Source of the DNA: Lentiprolixibacter aurantiacus
Lineage (GTDB): Bacteria; Bacteroidota; Bacteroidia; Flavobacteriales; Flavobacteriaceae
Direction of reading: 5' to 3'
Length of the DNA: 64,000 bases
Assembly: GCF_026241225.1 (NCBI RefSeq)
Contig: NZ_JAPFQP010000001.1
Span: forward strand, 496,001-560,000
Notes under the pieces: model-generated
What the model was told of the DNA's origin: nothing
The model's input: only the letters and a program-made list of their open reading frames with translations
The model's database searches: none
Part shown: in pieces, positions 52,861-61,194 of the stretch
How positions within the stretch are numbered: the first letter of the stretch is position 1
Layout of the letters: each line of letters starts with the position of its first letter
Translations under genes and position numbers: made by a program

Positions 52861-54324
52861 ATGAAGAAACTCCTTAAAATTATCCTACTCCTTACAGGGG
52901 TCTATCTCCTTCTTATGATTCCCCTGCCTCAAAAGGAAAGGGAATTGCAAAAAGCATCAAAAAGCGCATTTTTATGGGATCAGGATGCCCTGTGGAACCA
53001 ACTGGAAAGGGCTTTTCTGGAAGGAAGGAAGATGCCTGCCGCCGTCCTGGACTCTTTGGTACTGGAAATGACGCAGGAAATGGACAGCTTGCTGCTAGCC
53101 AATAATGGCGACGCCATTACCCCCGGGGATGTTTTTTATCCTACTATAGAAAACAAATTTTTTCAGGTTGCTCCCCTGATTGCGGCACAACAAAATAGAA
53201 CAGGATGGTATATCAATTTCTATAACCAGCTAAGAGAAAAACTAAAAGAAGACACGGTGCATTGGGACATAAATACCCCTGCGGCACGTCAGATGTCCTA
53301 TCGCATCCTGTATGGGATCCGGGCTGCGGTGGAAGAAATAATGTTGCAATCTCCTGAGGAAGCATTCGTATCTACCATGCATGTTCATGAAGAACCTTCT
53401 GCCGCTCCTCAAGCGAATATCCTGGGGATAACAGTGCATAGCGGCGATCTTCTGGTTAGCCGGGGAGGGGCAGAAGTCTCTGCCTTTATTTCCAGGGGAA
53501 ATGACTTCCCTGGGAACTTTTCGCATGTTGCCCTGGTTTACGTAAACGAGGAAACCCATGAACCCTTTTTTGTGGAAGCGCATATTGAAAAGGGAGTTGC
53601 CATAGCTACCAAGGAAGAATACCTGAAAGACAAAAAACTGCGGTTTATGGTGATGCGGCCCAGGGCAGACCTTCCGGAATTGAAAGCCAATCCTTTGCTC
53701 CCCCACGATGCTGCTCGCTATATGTACAAGGAATCCATTGCCAGGCATATCCCATACGACTTCAAGATGGACTATTTTGATTCGTCGGCCATGTTTTGTT
53801 CCGAAGTGGGGTCCTATGCTTACAAACAACAAGGAATACAATTATGGGAGTTTACCTCAACCATTTCCTCAGAAGGAATAATGGACTGGCTGCATAGTTT
53901 TGGGGTAGAGCATTTTGTAACCCAGATGCCGTCAGACCTGGAATATGACCCCATGCTGAGCGTTGTAGGGGAATGGAGGGACAGGGAAACCTTGTTCAAA
54001 GATCACCTGGACAATGCGGTAATGGATGCGCTTATCGAACGTGCCAACGCAGGGGAAAAGCTCGGTTACAATATCTGGCTGCTTCCCGTTGCAAGGGTAA
54101 TTAAGGCCTATTCCTTTTTGCTTACCTCCATCGGAAAAGAAGGAGTAATCCCTGAAGGAATGCCAGCAACCGTTGCATTGAAAAACAACGATTTTGTAGC
54201 GCGGTTTCAGGCGCTTAAGTCTAAAACACTTTCGAAAGCAGAGGACTTTCAGAAGGAAAAAGGGTACACCCCGCCTTATTGGCAACTGGTAAGTTTTGCA
54301 GAGTCGAGTTTGGTTGATAAATAA
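52861..54324 (+). CDS. YiiX/NlpC-P60-like cysteine hydrolase
   Basis: 487 residues. N-terminal membrane anchor (KKLLKIILLLTGVYLLLMIPLP); then a helical region; from about residue 195 a permuted papain-like domain: H222 in SHVALV, E239 in VEAHIEKG and the nucleophile C313 in MFCSEV, as in the YiiX/YebB group. The enzyme faces the periplasm and probably cleaves an amide in peptidoglycan, a lipid or a protein (inference). The C-terminal 130 residues are helical and unassigned. ATG 52861 is preferred over TTG 52840. Confidence 0.85.
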   Translation: MKKLLKIILLLTGVYLLLMIPLPQKERELQKASKSAFLWDQDALWNQLERAFLEGRKMPAAVLDSLVLEMTQEMDSLLLANNGDAITPGDVFYPTIENKFFQVAPLIAAQQNRTGWYINFYNQLREKLKEDTVHWDINTPAARQMSYRILYGIRAAVEEIMLQSPEEAFVSTMHVHEEPSAAPQANILGITVHSGDLLVSRGGAEVSAFISRGNDFPGNFSHVALVYVNEETHEPFFVEAHIEKGVAIATKEEYLKDKKLRFMVMRPRADLPELKANPLLPHDAARYMYKESIARHIPYDFKMDYFDSSAMFCSEVGSYAYKQQGIQLWEFTSTISSEGIMDWLHSFGVEHFVTQMPSDLEYDPMLSVVGEWRDRETLFKDHLDNAVMDALIERANAGEKLGYNIWLLPVARVIKAYSFLLTSIGKEGVIPEGMPATVALKNNDFVARFQALKSKTLSKAEDFQKEKGYTPPYWQLVSFAESSLVDK

Positions 54325-54355
54325 AAGCATATAGCTATTCAATAAACTAAGTAAT

Positions 54356-54757
54356 ATGAGAAATACACTTACCCTCGTTTTATTGCTTTTGTTATGCAAC
54401 CTTGTAAGTGTGAGTGCCCAGGCAAAGGTTGAGTTATTAGCAGACAATCAAAATTCACTTTCCATTCTGGGCAATTGGGAAATTGATCTCCGGCCTTCCC
54501 CGGACGCCCAGCCCTACTTACAGGAATTCCAGGTAAGGGAGATTGAAGGAAATACTTTTGAGGGGTTGTTCTACGGGAGCCCCATAAAGCAGTCAAAGCT
54601 CAACCGAAACTGGGACCGACTCTATTTTGCCTTCACCACGAGCGATCAGAACCACAATTACTATCATTCGGGCTACCTTCTCGAGGGTAAACTTTACGGG
54701 TTAAGCTATTGTCCGGGAAGGGAGTTTGTACAGCCCTGGACAGGGGTAGCAAAATAA
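54356..54757 (+). CDS. Small exported protein of unknown function
   Basis: 133 residues: signal peptide (TLTLVLLLLLCNLVSVSAQ) then a beta-rich domain (SILGNWEIDLRPSP, GNTFEGLFYGSP, RLYFAFTTSDQN, YHSGYLLEGKLYG), a calycin- or lipocalin-like pattern suggesting a small barrel. No name assigned. It is 31 bp after the YiiX-like gene and probably in its transcript. Confidence 0.72.
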   Translation: MRNTLTLVLLLLLCNLVSVSAQAKVELLADNQNSLSILGNWEIDLRPSPDAQPYLQEFQVREIEGNTFEGLFYGSPIKQSKLNRNWDRLYFAFTTSDQNHNYYHSGYLLEGKLYGLSYCPGREFVQPWTGVAK

Positions 54758-54770
54758 AGACAGATTTTGC

Positions 54771-54805
54771 GGATTTAAAATCTGAGGCATCTGAGCCTAA
54801 AGGCT
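54771..54805. repeat. Two-hairpin repeat copy between convergent genes
   Basis: CAGATTTT (54761-54768) pairs with AAAATCTG (54777-54784); the second hairpin AGCC-TAAA-GGCT is at 54794-54805. The block ATCTGAGGCATCTGAGCCT resembles 44066-44084 and the half element at 41903-41917. It overlaps the last codons of hemG. Confidence 0.5.
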
Positions 54806-55324
54806 GGCTAACTTTTTGCCAAATGCATCCACCTTTTCCCAGTTGGTAAATTCCTTTACCGTCTTTGGGTCCGTTGGACCTTTGGTCATCCACATGATCA
54901 GGCGGATCATAGTACGGTCAAAAAACGAATACCTGGGATAATCCAGCATGCCTGCAAAGGTCTCAGCAATATCAGGACGCCAGCTTATCTTTTTGAAGAA
55001 CTTCACCACATAAGGGTTGGTTTCCGGGCTGCTTTTTTCCGGTTTACGGGCCACCAGGTTTACCGAAAAGAAAGCCGTTTTTTTGGATTCCAGTTCCTGC
55101 TGCCGGGTATTGATCAATTCAGTGATTTTTTTGTCGTGTACTCCATAACGAATACTGGCCCCTATGATAACCCGGTCATAACCCGATAAGTCCCCGTCAA
55201 ATGCCTCGATATTGACAAGTTCCACTGGCTGGTCTTTCTCTGAAAGTATCTTTTGCAGCCTTTCACAGATTTTACCAGTATGTCCATCAACAGTGGCGTA
55301 AATGATCAGGGTGTTTTTACTCAT
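54797..55324 (-). CDS. hemG: Menaquinone-dependent protoporphyrinogen IX dehydrogenase (HemG)
   Basis: Flavodoxin-like FMN enzyme of 175 residues that oxidises protoporphyrinogen IX in haem synthesis. The FMN loop is IIYATVDGHTGKI at residues 7-19; further marks are VIIGASIRYG, the membrane-facing insert (TAFFSVNLVARKPEKSSPETNPYVVKFF) and WMTKGPTD near the end. Its 3' end contains the two-hairpin repeat copy. Confidence 0.92.
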   Translation of the reverse strand: MSKNTLIIYATVDGHTGKICERLQKILSEKDQPVELVNIEAFDGDLSGYDRVIIGASIRYGVHDKKITELINTRQQELESKKTAFFSVNLVARKPEKSSPETNPYVVKFFKKISWRPDIAETFAGMLDYPRYSFFDRTMIRLIMWMTKGPTDPKTVKEFTNWEKVDAFGKKLASL

Positions 55325-55348
55325 AGCAGTTCCGGATTAATTCTTTTG

Positions 55349-55381
55349 TTGACGTTGAGCAGGCCTAAACTACTATTTTTG
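55349..55381 (+). promoter_or_regulatory. Candidate Bacteroidota promoter for the gene at 55484
   Basis: TTG (55349-55351), 22 bp, TATTTTTG (55374-55381), an exact TAnnTTTG. It predicts a leader of about 95 nt before ATG 55484. It lies just upstream of the divergent hemG start. Confidence 0.45.
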
Positions 55382-55483
55382 GATTATTCACACAAAGGGA
55401 ACCGGACAATATTCTGTTCATAAATAACCCCTGTCCCTTCAATAAACAGAATGCGATCCTTAGCTTTGCGCCAAAACAAACCC

Positions 55484-55999
55484 ATGAAGAACATAACTGG
55501 TATCCTGTTTCTCAGCCTACTTTCTTATGCAGTTTCAGCACAGGAACTAAAGCAATCGGAAATCGATTCCCTGATGTCCCTGGATTTTCAGGAGTTTGAC
55601 CAGGACATGCAGGGGGGCTGGCGCTATTACGGAAATAAAATGCAGTTTGACCTGGCAGCTTCCCTGATCAAAACCTACCTGGAGCAGCACCCTGAAATAA
55701 AGAAAAACGAAGCTGAAGTTATGCGCTGGCATGCAGGACAGATGTATGCCATGGCAGGGGAGAACGAATTGGCTATACCACTAATGGAATCCTCCCGAAA
55801 AGAAGAAGACTTAATGAGGTGGAACGAATACCTGGACGCCACCGTGGCCTTTTTAAAAAAGGATCGCAAGACCTTCGATGAAAACATAAAAGCAGTGGCT
55901 TCATTTGCCAATAACCCCAACCTGAGACTTCTTAAGATCCTGGAAGCCAATTTTGACAAAAGCTATCGGGAAGCGCTTATGGCAGCGATGAAAAAATAA
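55484..55999 (+). CDS. Exported helical protein of unknown function
   Basis: 171 residues: signal peptide (ITGILFLSLLSYAVSAQ), then a helical, TPR-like domain (DLAASLIKTYLEQHPEI, EVMRWHAGQMYAMAGENELAIPLMESS). No name assigned. The frame is open to 55451, but ATG 55484 begins the signal peptide. A terminator of the core family follows. Confidence 0.78.
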   Translation: MKNITGILFLSLLSYAVSAQELKQSEIDSLMSLDFQEFDQDMQGGWRYYGNKMQFDLAASLIKTYLEQHPEIKKNEAEVMRWHAGQMYAMAGENELAIPLMESSRKEEDLMRWNEYLDATVAFLKKDRKTFDENIKAVASFANNPNLRLLKILEANFDKSYREALMAAMKK

Positions 56000-56017
56000 A
56001 GTCCTTTCAGGCCTTAA

Positions 56018-56059
56018 TAAAGATACCCCGGATATGATGTCCGGGGTATCTTTATTTTT
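56018..56059 (+). terminator. Terminator after the gene at 55484 (core family member)
   Basis: TAAAGATACCCCGGA (56018-56032) pairs perfectly with TCCGGGGTATCTTTA (56040-56054), inner GGATATGATGTCC, then TTATTTTT. Confidence 0.85.
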
Positions 56060-56116
56060 CATATTTTCAGGACTGACAATTAATAAGAACTATTAAGAAC
56101 TAAAAATCAACCTGAC

Positions 56117-56302
56117 ATGGACATTAAGAAATCACTTATCAACCTCCTGATTAGCCTAATTCTATCACCAATTGTGGTTTACATCATTTTATTTGCAGCC
56201 AGGGCAACGGGCGCTTCCTATGAAATGTCACATGGAGAAACCTTTATGATCTGGCTCCTAATGGCTATTGTGATCAGGCTTTCTATTCAGAATAAGGAAT
56301 AG
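56117..56302 (+). CDS. Small two-helix membrane protein
   Basis: 61 residues with two hydrophobic helices (LINLLISLILSPIVVYIILF and MIWLLMAIVIRLSI) joined by a polar loop (ARATGASYEMSHGE). No family recognised. It is preceded by a terminator and followed 23 bp later by the Gfo/Idh/MocA gene, with which it may be co-transcribed. Confidence 0.6.
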   Translation: MDIKKSLINLLISLILSPIVVYIILFAARATGASYEMSHGETFMIWLLMAIVIRLSIQNKE

Positions 56303-56325
56303 GAATTTTCTTAAAATAACAACGT

Positions 56326-57732
56326 ATGGATAAAAGAACCTTTCTCAAGACCTCGGGACTGGGCGCTCTGGGTTTTTCCCTACTACCCTCTGCCTTAAAG
56401 GCTATGGGTCAGGAAGCTAAACTGCGCACAGCTCACATAGGCGTGGGCAATATGGGGTTTGAAGACCTCAGGGATGTGGCTTCCCACCCCCAGGTACAAG
56501 TTGCAGCCCTCTGTGATGTAGATGCGATCAACCTCGCAAAGGCCCACAAAATACACCCTGGGGCCCGCATCTTTTTCGATTACCGGGTGATGCTGGAAGA
56601 AATGAAAGACGAGATCGATGCGGTCATCGTTTCTACCCCGGACCATACCCATGCACCCGCTTCAATAATGGCGATGGAAATGGGTAAAAACGTCTACTGC
56701 CAGAAACCCCTCACACACTACGTGGCGGAATCTCGCGCCATGAAAAAAATGGCTGCCGAAAAGCAACTGGTGACCCAAATGGGGATTCAGGTACATTCCT
56801 TCTACGATTATAAGCTGGCTACACTTTTAATCCAGGATGGGATAATTGGCAAGGTACATACCGTACATGCCTGGAGTCCCAAGGATTGGGGATACGATGG
56901 TCCACCTCCTGAAGGTGAAGATCCCGTTCCCGATAGCCTGGACTGGAACTTATGGCTGGGTACCTCAGCCAAGCGACCCTATAAAGAAGGCTATTACCAC
57001 CCAGGCAACTGGCGGAAACTGATGGATTATGGCTGTGGCACTTTGGGGGATATGGGTGTTCATATCTTTGATACGCCTTATAATGCCCTTGAATTAGACG
57101 TGCCCCTGACCATCAAAAACGACTGCCGTGAGCCTAATGGTTTTGGCTTTCCAGTAAACAATACGGTAACCTATGAGTTTCCTGGAACACCTTATACGGA
57201 TAAGACCTTAAAATGGATTTGGTACGATGGCCCGGGTATGCCGCCGACCCATGAAGATCTTGTTTTGCCTGGGCAGGATAGTGGCAATGCAAAAAAAAGA
57301 GCGGCAGTAAAAACGGACATTTCTTTAGATGCCAGAACAGCTGCCATGAACGAATTGCCAGAGCAGGGCGCCATGTTTGTAGGCAGTAAAGGTCGTTTGC
57401 TCCTTCCTCATTTTATGCAACTGCCCCGTAAAATTGTACGTGGAAAATATGTAGACATCTCCAGGGATATTGCCAAGCATAATCTGGGCGAGCCCGTCCG
57501 CAATTATGCAACAGAAGGACCTAAACATTACCACCAATTTGTTGATGCCTGCCTGGGTAAAGACAAGTGTAGTGCCCCGTTCAGCTATTCGGCACGACTT
57601 ACCGAAACGATTTTACTGGGGGTAATTGCAGGTCGATTCCCAGGAAAGACATTGCATTGGGATGCCGAAGCAGCACAATTTGCCGAAGAAGAGGCGAATA
57701 AATTTTTAAGTGGTGATTACCGGGAATTTTAA
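56326..57732 (+). CDS. Gfo/Idh/MocA-family oxidoreductase with Tat-like signal
   Basis: 468 residues. N-terminal NAD(P)-binding domain starts at about 36 (AHIGVGNMGFEDLRDVASHPQVQVAALCDVD); the EKP-type motif reads NVYCQKPLTHYVAESRAM. The C-terminal dehydrogenase domain follows. The N-terminus DKRTFLKTSGLGALGFSLLPS looks like a Tat signal with KR in place of RR. Members act on sugars, inositols or glycans. A cupin lipoprotein and a DUF6090 gene follow closely. Confidence 0.93.
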   Translation: MDKRTFLKTSGLGALGFSLLPSALKAMGQEAKLRTAHIGVGNMGFEDLRDVASHPQVQVAALCDVDAINLAKAHKIHPGARIFFDYRVMLEEMKDEIDAVIVSTPDHTHAPASIMAMEMGKNVYCQKPLTHYVAESRAMKKMAAEKQLVTQMGIQVHSFYDYKLATLLIQDGIIGKVHTVHAWSPKDWGYDGPPPEGEDPVPDSLDWNLWLGTSAKRPYKEGYYHPGNWRKLMDYGCGTLGDMGVHIFDTPYNALELDVPLTIKNDCREPNGFGFPVNNTVTYEFPGTPYTDKTLKWIWYDGPGMPPTHEDLVLPGQDSGNAKKRAAVKTDISLDARTAAMNELPEQGAMFVGSKGRLLLPHFMQLPRKIVRGKYVDISRDIAKHNLGEPVRNYATEGPKHYHQFVDACLGKDKCSAPFSYSARLTETILLGVIAGRFPGKTLHWDAEAAQFAEEEANKFLSGDYREF

Positions 57733-57752
57733 AATTAATAATCCCATGAAAA

Positions 57753-58226
57753 ATGAATAGGCAATACTGTGCATTTTTGGTAATATTCATCCTCATCCTT
57801 TCAGGATGCAGGGAATCAAGGCCAATTGGCGAAATGAAGTTTCCAGAAGGCAGCGTGCAGCATGTTGTGCGTGCCGGTGAAATCAAATGGACCCCCTGCC
57901 CACCCAATTTGCCCTCGGATTGTGAACTGGCTGTTTTGGAAGGGAGCCCTAAAAACCCTGATTTCTTCTCTGTTCGCTTCAGGCTTGGCGGTAAATTTGT
58001 GATGCCACCTCATACACATCCCAAAGATGAGCGGGTAACCATACTGCAGGGTAATGCCTATGTGGCATTCGGAGAGAGAGGAACACGTGAAAATGCAAAA
58101 CAGTTTGGGCCGGGGGATTACTACGTAAATGCCAGGGGGGCTATCCATTCAGTTTGGGCAGACTCCGCAACCGTTATCCAGATAAGCGGGATAGGGCCCT
58201 GGGAAGTGGACTTCCTGGAAAAATAA
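57753..58226 (+). CDS. Cupin-fold lipoprotein
   Basis: 157 residues: lipoprotein signal (YCAFLVIFILILSGC, C19) then a small cupin barrel. Metal-binding pattern PPHTHPKDE (two histidines and a glutamate region) and the second cupin motif FGPGDYYVNARGAIHSVW are present. Such domains act as isomerases, decarboxylases or dioxygenases, or simply bind ligands. It is 20 bp after the Gfo/Idh/MocA gene and 4 bp before the DUF6090 gene, so all three probably form one transcript. Confidence 0.88.
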   Translation: MNRQYCAFLVIFILILSGCRESRPIGEMKFPEGSVQHVVRAGEIKWTPCPPNLPSDCELAVLEGSPKNPDFFSVRFRLGGKFVMPPHTHPKDERVTILQGNAYVAFGERGTRENAKQFGPGDYYVNARGAIHSVWADSATVIQISGIGPWEVDFLEK

Positions 58227-58230
58227 GCCC

Positions 58231-59004
58231 ATGCTGCGCTTCTTCCGGCAAATACGTCAACGTCTCCTTGCGGACAATAAACTTAGCAAGTACCTCTTGT
58301 ATGCCATCGGGGAGATTTTTCTGGTCGTGATTGGGATATTGATTGCCTTGCAGGTCAACAACTGGAATGAAGAACGCAAGGAGTTCCGGCAGGCCCTAAG
58401 CCTACTTGGTAATTTAAAGGATGAATTGCAGCAGGACAGCCTCCATTTCAGGAATGTTTTTACCGCCGAGAAAACCCTTTTCCTCCCGTCGGCACAGCGG
58501 CTCTTCAATGCACACCGGGGATTCTATAACCCCAGTCCCGGGGACAGCCTCCTCGGCCAAGCTTTCCGTTTTGCAACCTTTACCCCCAATATCAAATATT
58601 CAGACAATGCCTACCGGCGACTACTGACCACAGACCTTCTGGATGCCCTGGAGGATTCTGATTCCCTGAGATTGAAATTACTCGAATACTATGGGCAGAT
58701 CGACTTCCTGAACCTCTATGCGGAACAGACCTTAGGTATCATCAATGATTTATCACGGGAGCTGGCTCCCTACCACTTGGTTATTCCTGCTACAAATCCG
58801 GACGGGCGGGATATCTCCAGTTTCTCAGGAGCCGGGGAAGAATACTTTAAGGCAGAATATGACCTGGAGGCATTTCGAAAGAATCCAGCCCTGAATCCCA
58901 AGCTTTTTGATATGATCGACATCCACAAAGACCGCCTCGGGGGTCTTGAAATTATCCGAAAGCTCAATGCTGATCTTCTGCAAATCCTGTCCTCCATAGA
59001 CTGA
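58231..59004 (+). CDS. DUF6090-family membrane-anchored protein, copy 4
   Basis: 257 residues with the family start MLRFFRQIRQRLLADNKLSK, a membrane helix (GEIFLVVIGILIALQV) and NNWNEER, then a helical domain unlike those of copies 1 and 2. It starts 4 bp after the cupin gene. The DNA of the first 140 bases is clearly related to the starts at 29958, 30692 and 31423, about 27-28 kb away. Confidence 0.88.
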   Translation: MLRFFRQIRQRLLADNKLSKYLLYAIGEIFLVVIGILIALQVNNWNEERKEFRQALSLLGNLKDELQQDSLHFRNVFTAEKTLFLPSAQRLFNAHRGFYNPSPGDSLLGQAFRFATFTPNIKYSDNAYRRLLTTDLLDALEDSDSLRLKLLEYYGQIDFLNLYAEQTLGIINDLSRELAPYHLVIPATNPDGRDISSFSGAGEEYFKAEYDLEAFRKNPALNPKLFDMIDIHKDRLGGLEIIRKLNADLLQILSSID

Positions 59005-59179
59005 AAGCATCTCTCAAAAAAGAAATTGAGCCTCTTCCTCTTTCTTTTCCCATATCCCTTAAAACGCTTTTTAAGCTGTAGGGATAGGCGGATACCATGG
59101 CCCCATACTCCCAATGCTCTGGTGAAATGACTATCTTTAAATACGTCCGCCCTGTTATAACCAACCAAATTCCACAAAC

Positions 59180-59686
59180 ATGAAAGACATCAAGTTAAAC
59201 CTTCGCATTATTTATTCTGCTATTATCATATCGGTATTCTGTTTTCAGCTTCATGCCCAGGATAGTCCTTCCGGGGAAGAATCTGCGGCTATAGCAAGTT
59301 CATATAACCTTACCCTGCAACATACGACCCTGGTTGTTAGCAATTTTGAAGCAAGCAGAGAGTTCTACACCAAAATTCTTGGCCTTAAAGATTTAAATGC
59401 GGATTGGTTACCTGAAAATCAAATGTTTATTTCGCTTGGAAACAATCTGGAGCTGCATGTTGGGGAAGTTCCGGGAGTAGAAATAAAGCCCAGTACTTTT
59501 AATCATTTCGCAATATCCACCAATGATTTGGATGCCTATTTAAAGCATTTGAATTCCCATGGTGTGATACACTCTTCCTTAGGGGGTGGTGAAAAAAAAT
59601 ACATTCAAAAAAGACCTGATGGGGTAAGTCAGACATTTATCCAGGATCCCGATGGGTATTGGATTGAAATCAACGATGCAAATTAA
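59180..59686 (+). CDS. Exported VOC-family (glyoxalase-fold) protein
   Basis: 168 residues: signal peptide (AIIISVFCFQLHAQ), then one VOC domain with two beta-alpha-beta repeats: LQHTTLVVSNFEASREFYTKILGLKDL and FNHFAISTNDLDAYLKHLNSHG, ending FIQDPDGYWIEIND. Metal ligands H52/E and H near 113/E near 164 fit the fold (positions approximate). Exported members are uncommon; substrate unknown. A core-family terminator follows. Confidence 0.85.
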   Translation: MKDIKLNLRIIYSAIIISVFCFQLHAQDSPSGEESAAIASSYNLTLQHTTLVVSNFEASREFYTKILGLKDLNADWLPENQMFISLGNNLELHVGEVPGVEIKPSTFNHFAISTNDLDAYLKHLNSHGVIHSSLGGGEKKYIQKRPDGVSQTFIQDPDGYWIEINDAN

Positions 59687-59710
59687 TTTTCTTATTGGAA
59701 AGACGATAAT

Positions 59711-59749
59711 AAGGCTGCCCCGGATATTATATCCGGGCTAGCCTTTTTT
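59711..59749 (+). terminator. Terminator after the VOC gene (core family member)
   Basis: AAGGC pairs with GCCTT, then CCCGGATAT-T-ATATCCGGG; a run of six T follows and reaches the stop codon of the convergent TolC gene. Confidence 0.8.
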
Positions 59750-61175
59750 AGTAAGAAGCAACTTCATTCGTACCCTTGTAAAAATCCAGTAGCTTTACCC
59801 TGAGCAGGTATTCATATTTGGCGTTATTTAAATTAACCCGGGCAGTTTCCAGATTATTTTTGGCAATAATATAGCTCACACTGTTATCAACACCATTGAT
59901 AAACCGTATTTCATTGATTCGCATGGATTCCTGGTAGGCTTCATTTTGAGATTGCAAGATCTGATATCGCTCGTATGCAGCAGCCATGTCCTTGTACGTC
60001 TGTTCAATTGCGGTGCGTAATTGTAACTTAATACGATCCAGATTTACCCTAGATTCTTCTTTCTTAATCTTTTGAAGAACCACATTGTTCCTTGCCTGAA
60101 ACCCATTAAAAATAGGGATATTCACCTGAATACCTACAGTTGAAAACAAATTGTTCTCAAATTGGTCCCGATAGGATATTTGTTCCGAATCGAAGCTCGA
60201 TTCCTCCGTTAAAACGGGATACGTTGTCCCGGAAATATCTACAAAATCTCCCGTCTCAACAATGCTTGTACCTGTTTCATTGAAAATTTGGGCCACACTG
60301 GAATAGTTGGTGTTGAGGTTGGCAAAAAAGCTAATCTCGGGGACGTAACCTGCCCTGGTAACTGCTACCTGTTTCTCAGAGGCTTCTAACCTGAATTCCC
60401 CGGCCTTTACCGAAGCCATATTCTCAAGGGCCAGCTGGTAAACCTCCTCAAGTGAATCCCCGTATTGCACAAAGTCCAATGGTATATCAATTAATTCAAC
60501 ATCCAGTTCTTCCCCGGTGTTCAACAATTCTTTTAGTGCCGTTAAAGCATCCTCATAGTTGTTTTTGGCAGTAATCAAATTGGATTCATCGTTTGACCTC
60601 AAGCCTTGAAAGTCCCGATATTCTGCCGGATTTCCCATTTCTTCTTCAAACATTGATGCCAATCGCTCTAATTGACCATTGGTCGACTCAAGTCGGCTTT
60701 TAGCAATGTTATACAGGTCCTTTGTGTTAACCACCTGTAAATAGGCCAGGGTAACGTTCAGGATCAGATTATTCCGGGCATCCTCCTTTTCCATCTGCGC
60801 GGCCTGCCAGTTGAGTTTCTCCATCCGCCACTGATTTAACAGACGAAAACCGTTAAACACTGTAGCATCAAGGCTTAAGCCCGCATTTGAGAAGGTCAGC
60901 TTCTCATTAATGTAGGTGTTGGTAAACGGGTTGATACTCCGCCCTGCGGCATTACCAATGTTATAATTGCCGTTTAACCTGGGTAATAATTCGTTACGAC
61001 TTTGCTTGAAATTTACTTCTGCCGTTTCCGTGCTCAGTTTGGCCAGGGAAAGATCCAGGTTGTTTGCCAAAGCCATATCAATACACTCCTGCAAACTATA
61101 GGTTGGAACTTGGCTCTGTCCTCTAGCCATAGAAAATTGAAGGGATAATAACAGGAATAATATTATATGTCTCAT
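59748..61175 (-). CDS. TolC-family outer-membrane efflux protein
   Basis: 475 residues: signal peptide (IILFLLLSLQFSMARGQ), then the TolC repeat (about 200 residues each): YSLQECIDMALANNLDLSLAK and its repeat LEEVYQLALENMASVKAGEF, with long helical hairpins between. It forms the outer-membrane channel of a tripartite exporter. The MacB-type permease lies 19 bp upstream and an ABC ATPase beyond it, so this is one exporter operon; the periplasmic adaptor is probably outside the window. Confidence 0.93.
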   Translation of the reverse strand: MRHIILFLLLSLQFSMARGQSQVPTYSLQECIDMALANNLDLSLAKLSTETAEVNFKQSRNELLPRLNGNYNIGNAAGRSINPFTNTYINEKLTFSNAGLSLDATVFNGFRLLNQWRMEKLNWQAAQMEKEDARNNLILNVTLAYLQVVNTKDLYNIAKSRLESTNGQLERLASMFEEEMGNPAEYRDFQGLRSNDESNLITAKNNYEDALTALKELLNTGEELDVELIDIPLDFVQYGDSLEEVYQLALENMASVKAGEFRLEASEKQVAVTRAGYVPEISFFANLNTNYSSVAQIFNETGTSIVETGDFVDISGTTYPVLTEESSFDSEQISYRDQFENNLFSTVGIQVNIPIFNGFQARNNVVLQKIKKEESRVNLDRIKLQLRTAIEQTYKDMAAAYERYQILQSQNEAYQESMRINEIRFINGVDNSVSYIIAKNNLETARVNLNNAKYEYLLRVKLLDFYKGTNEVASY

Positions 61176-61194
61176 GAGAATCCTATTTAATCGA

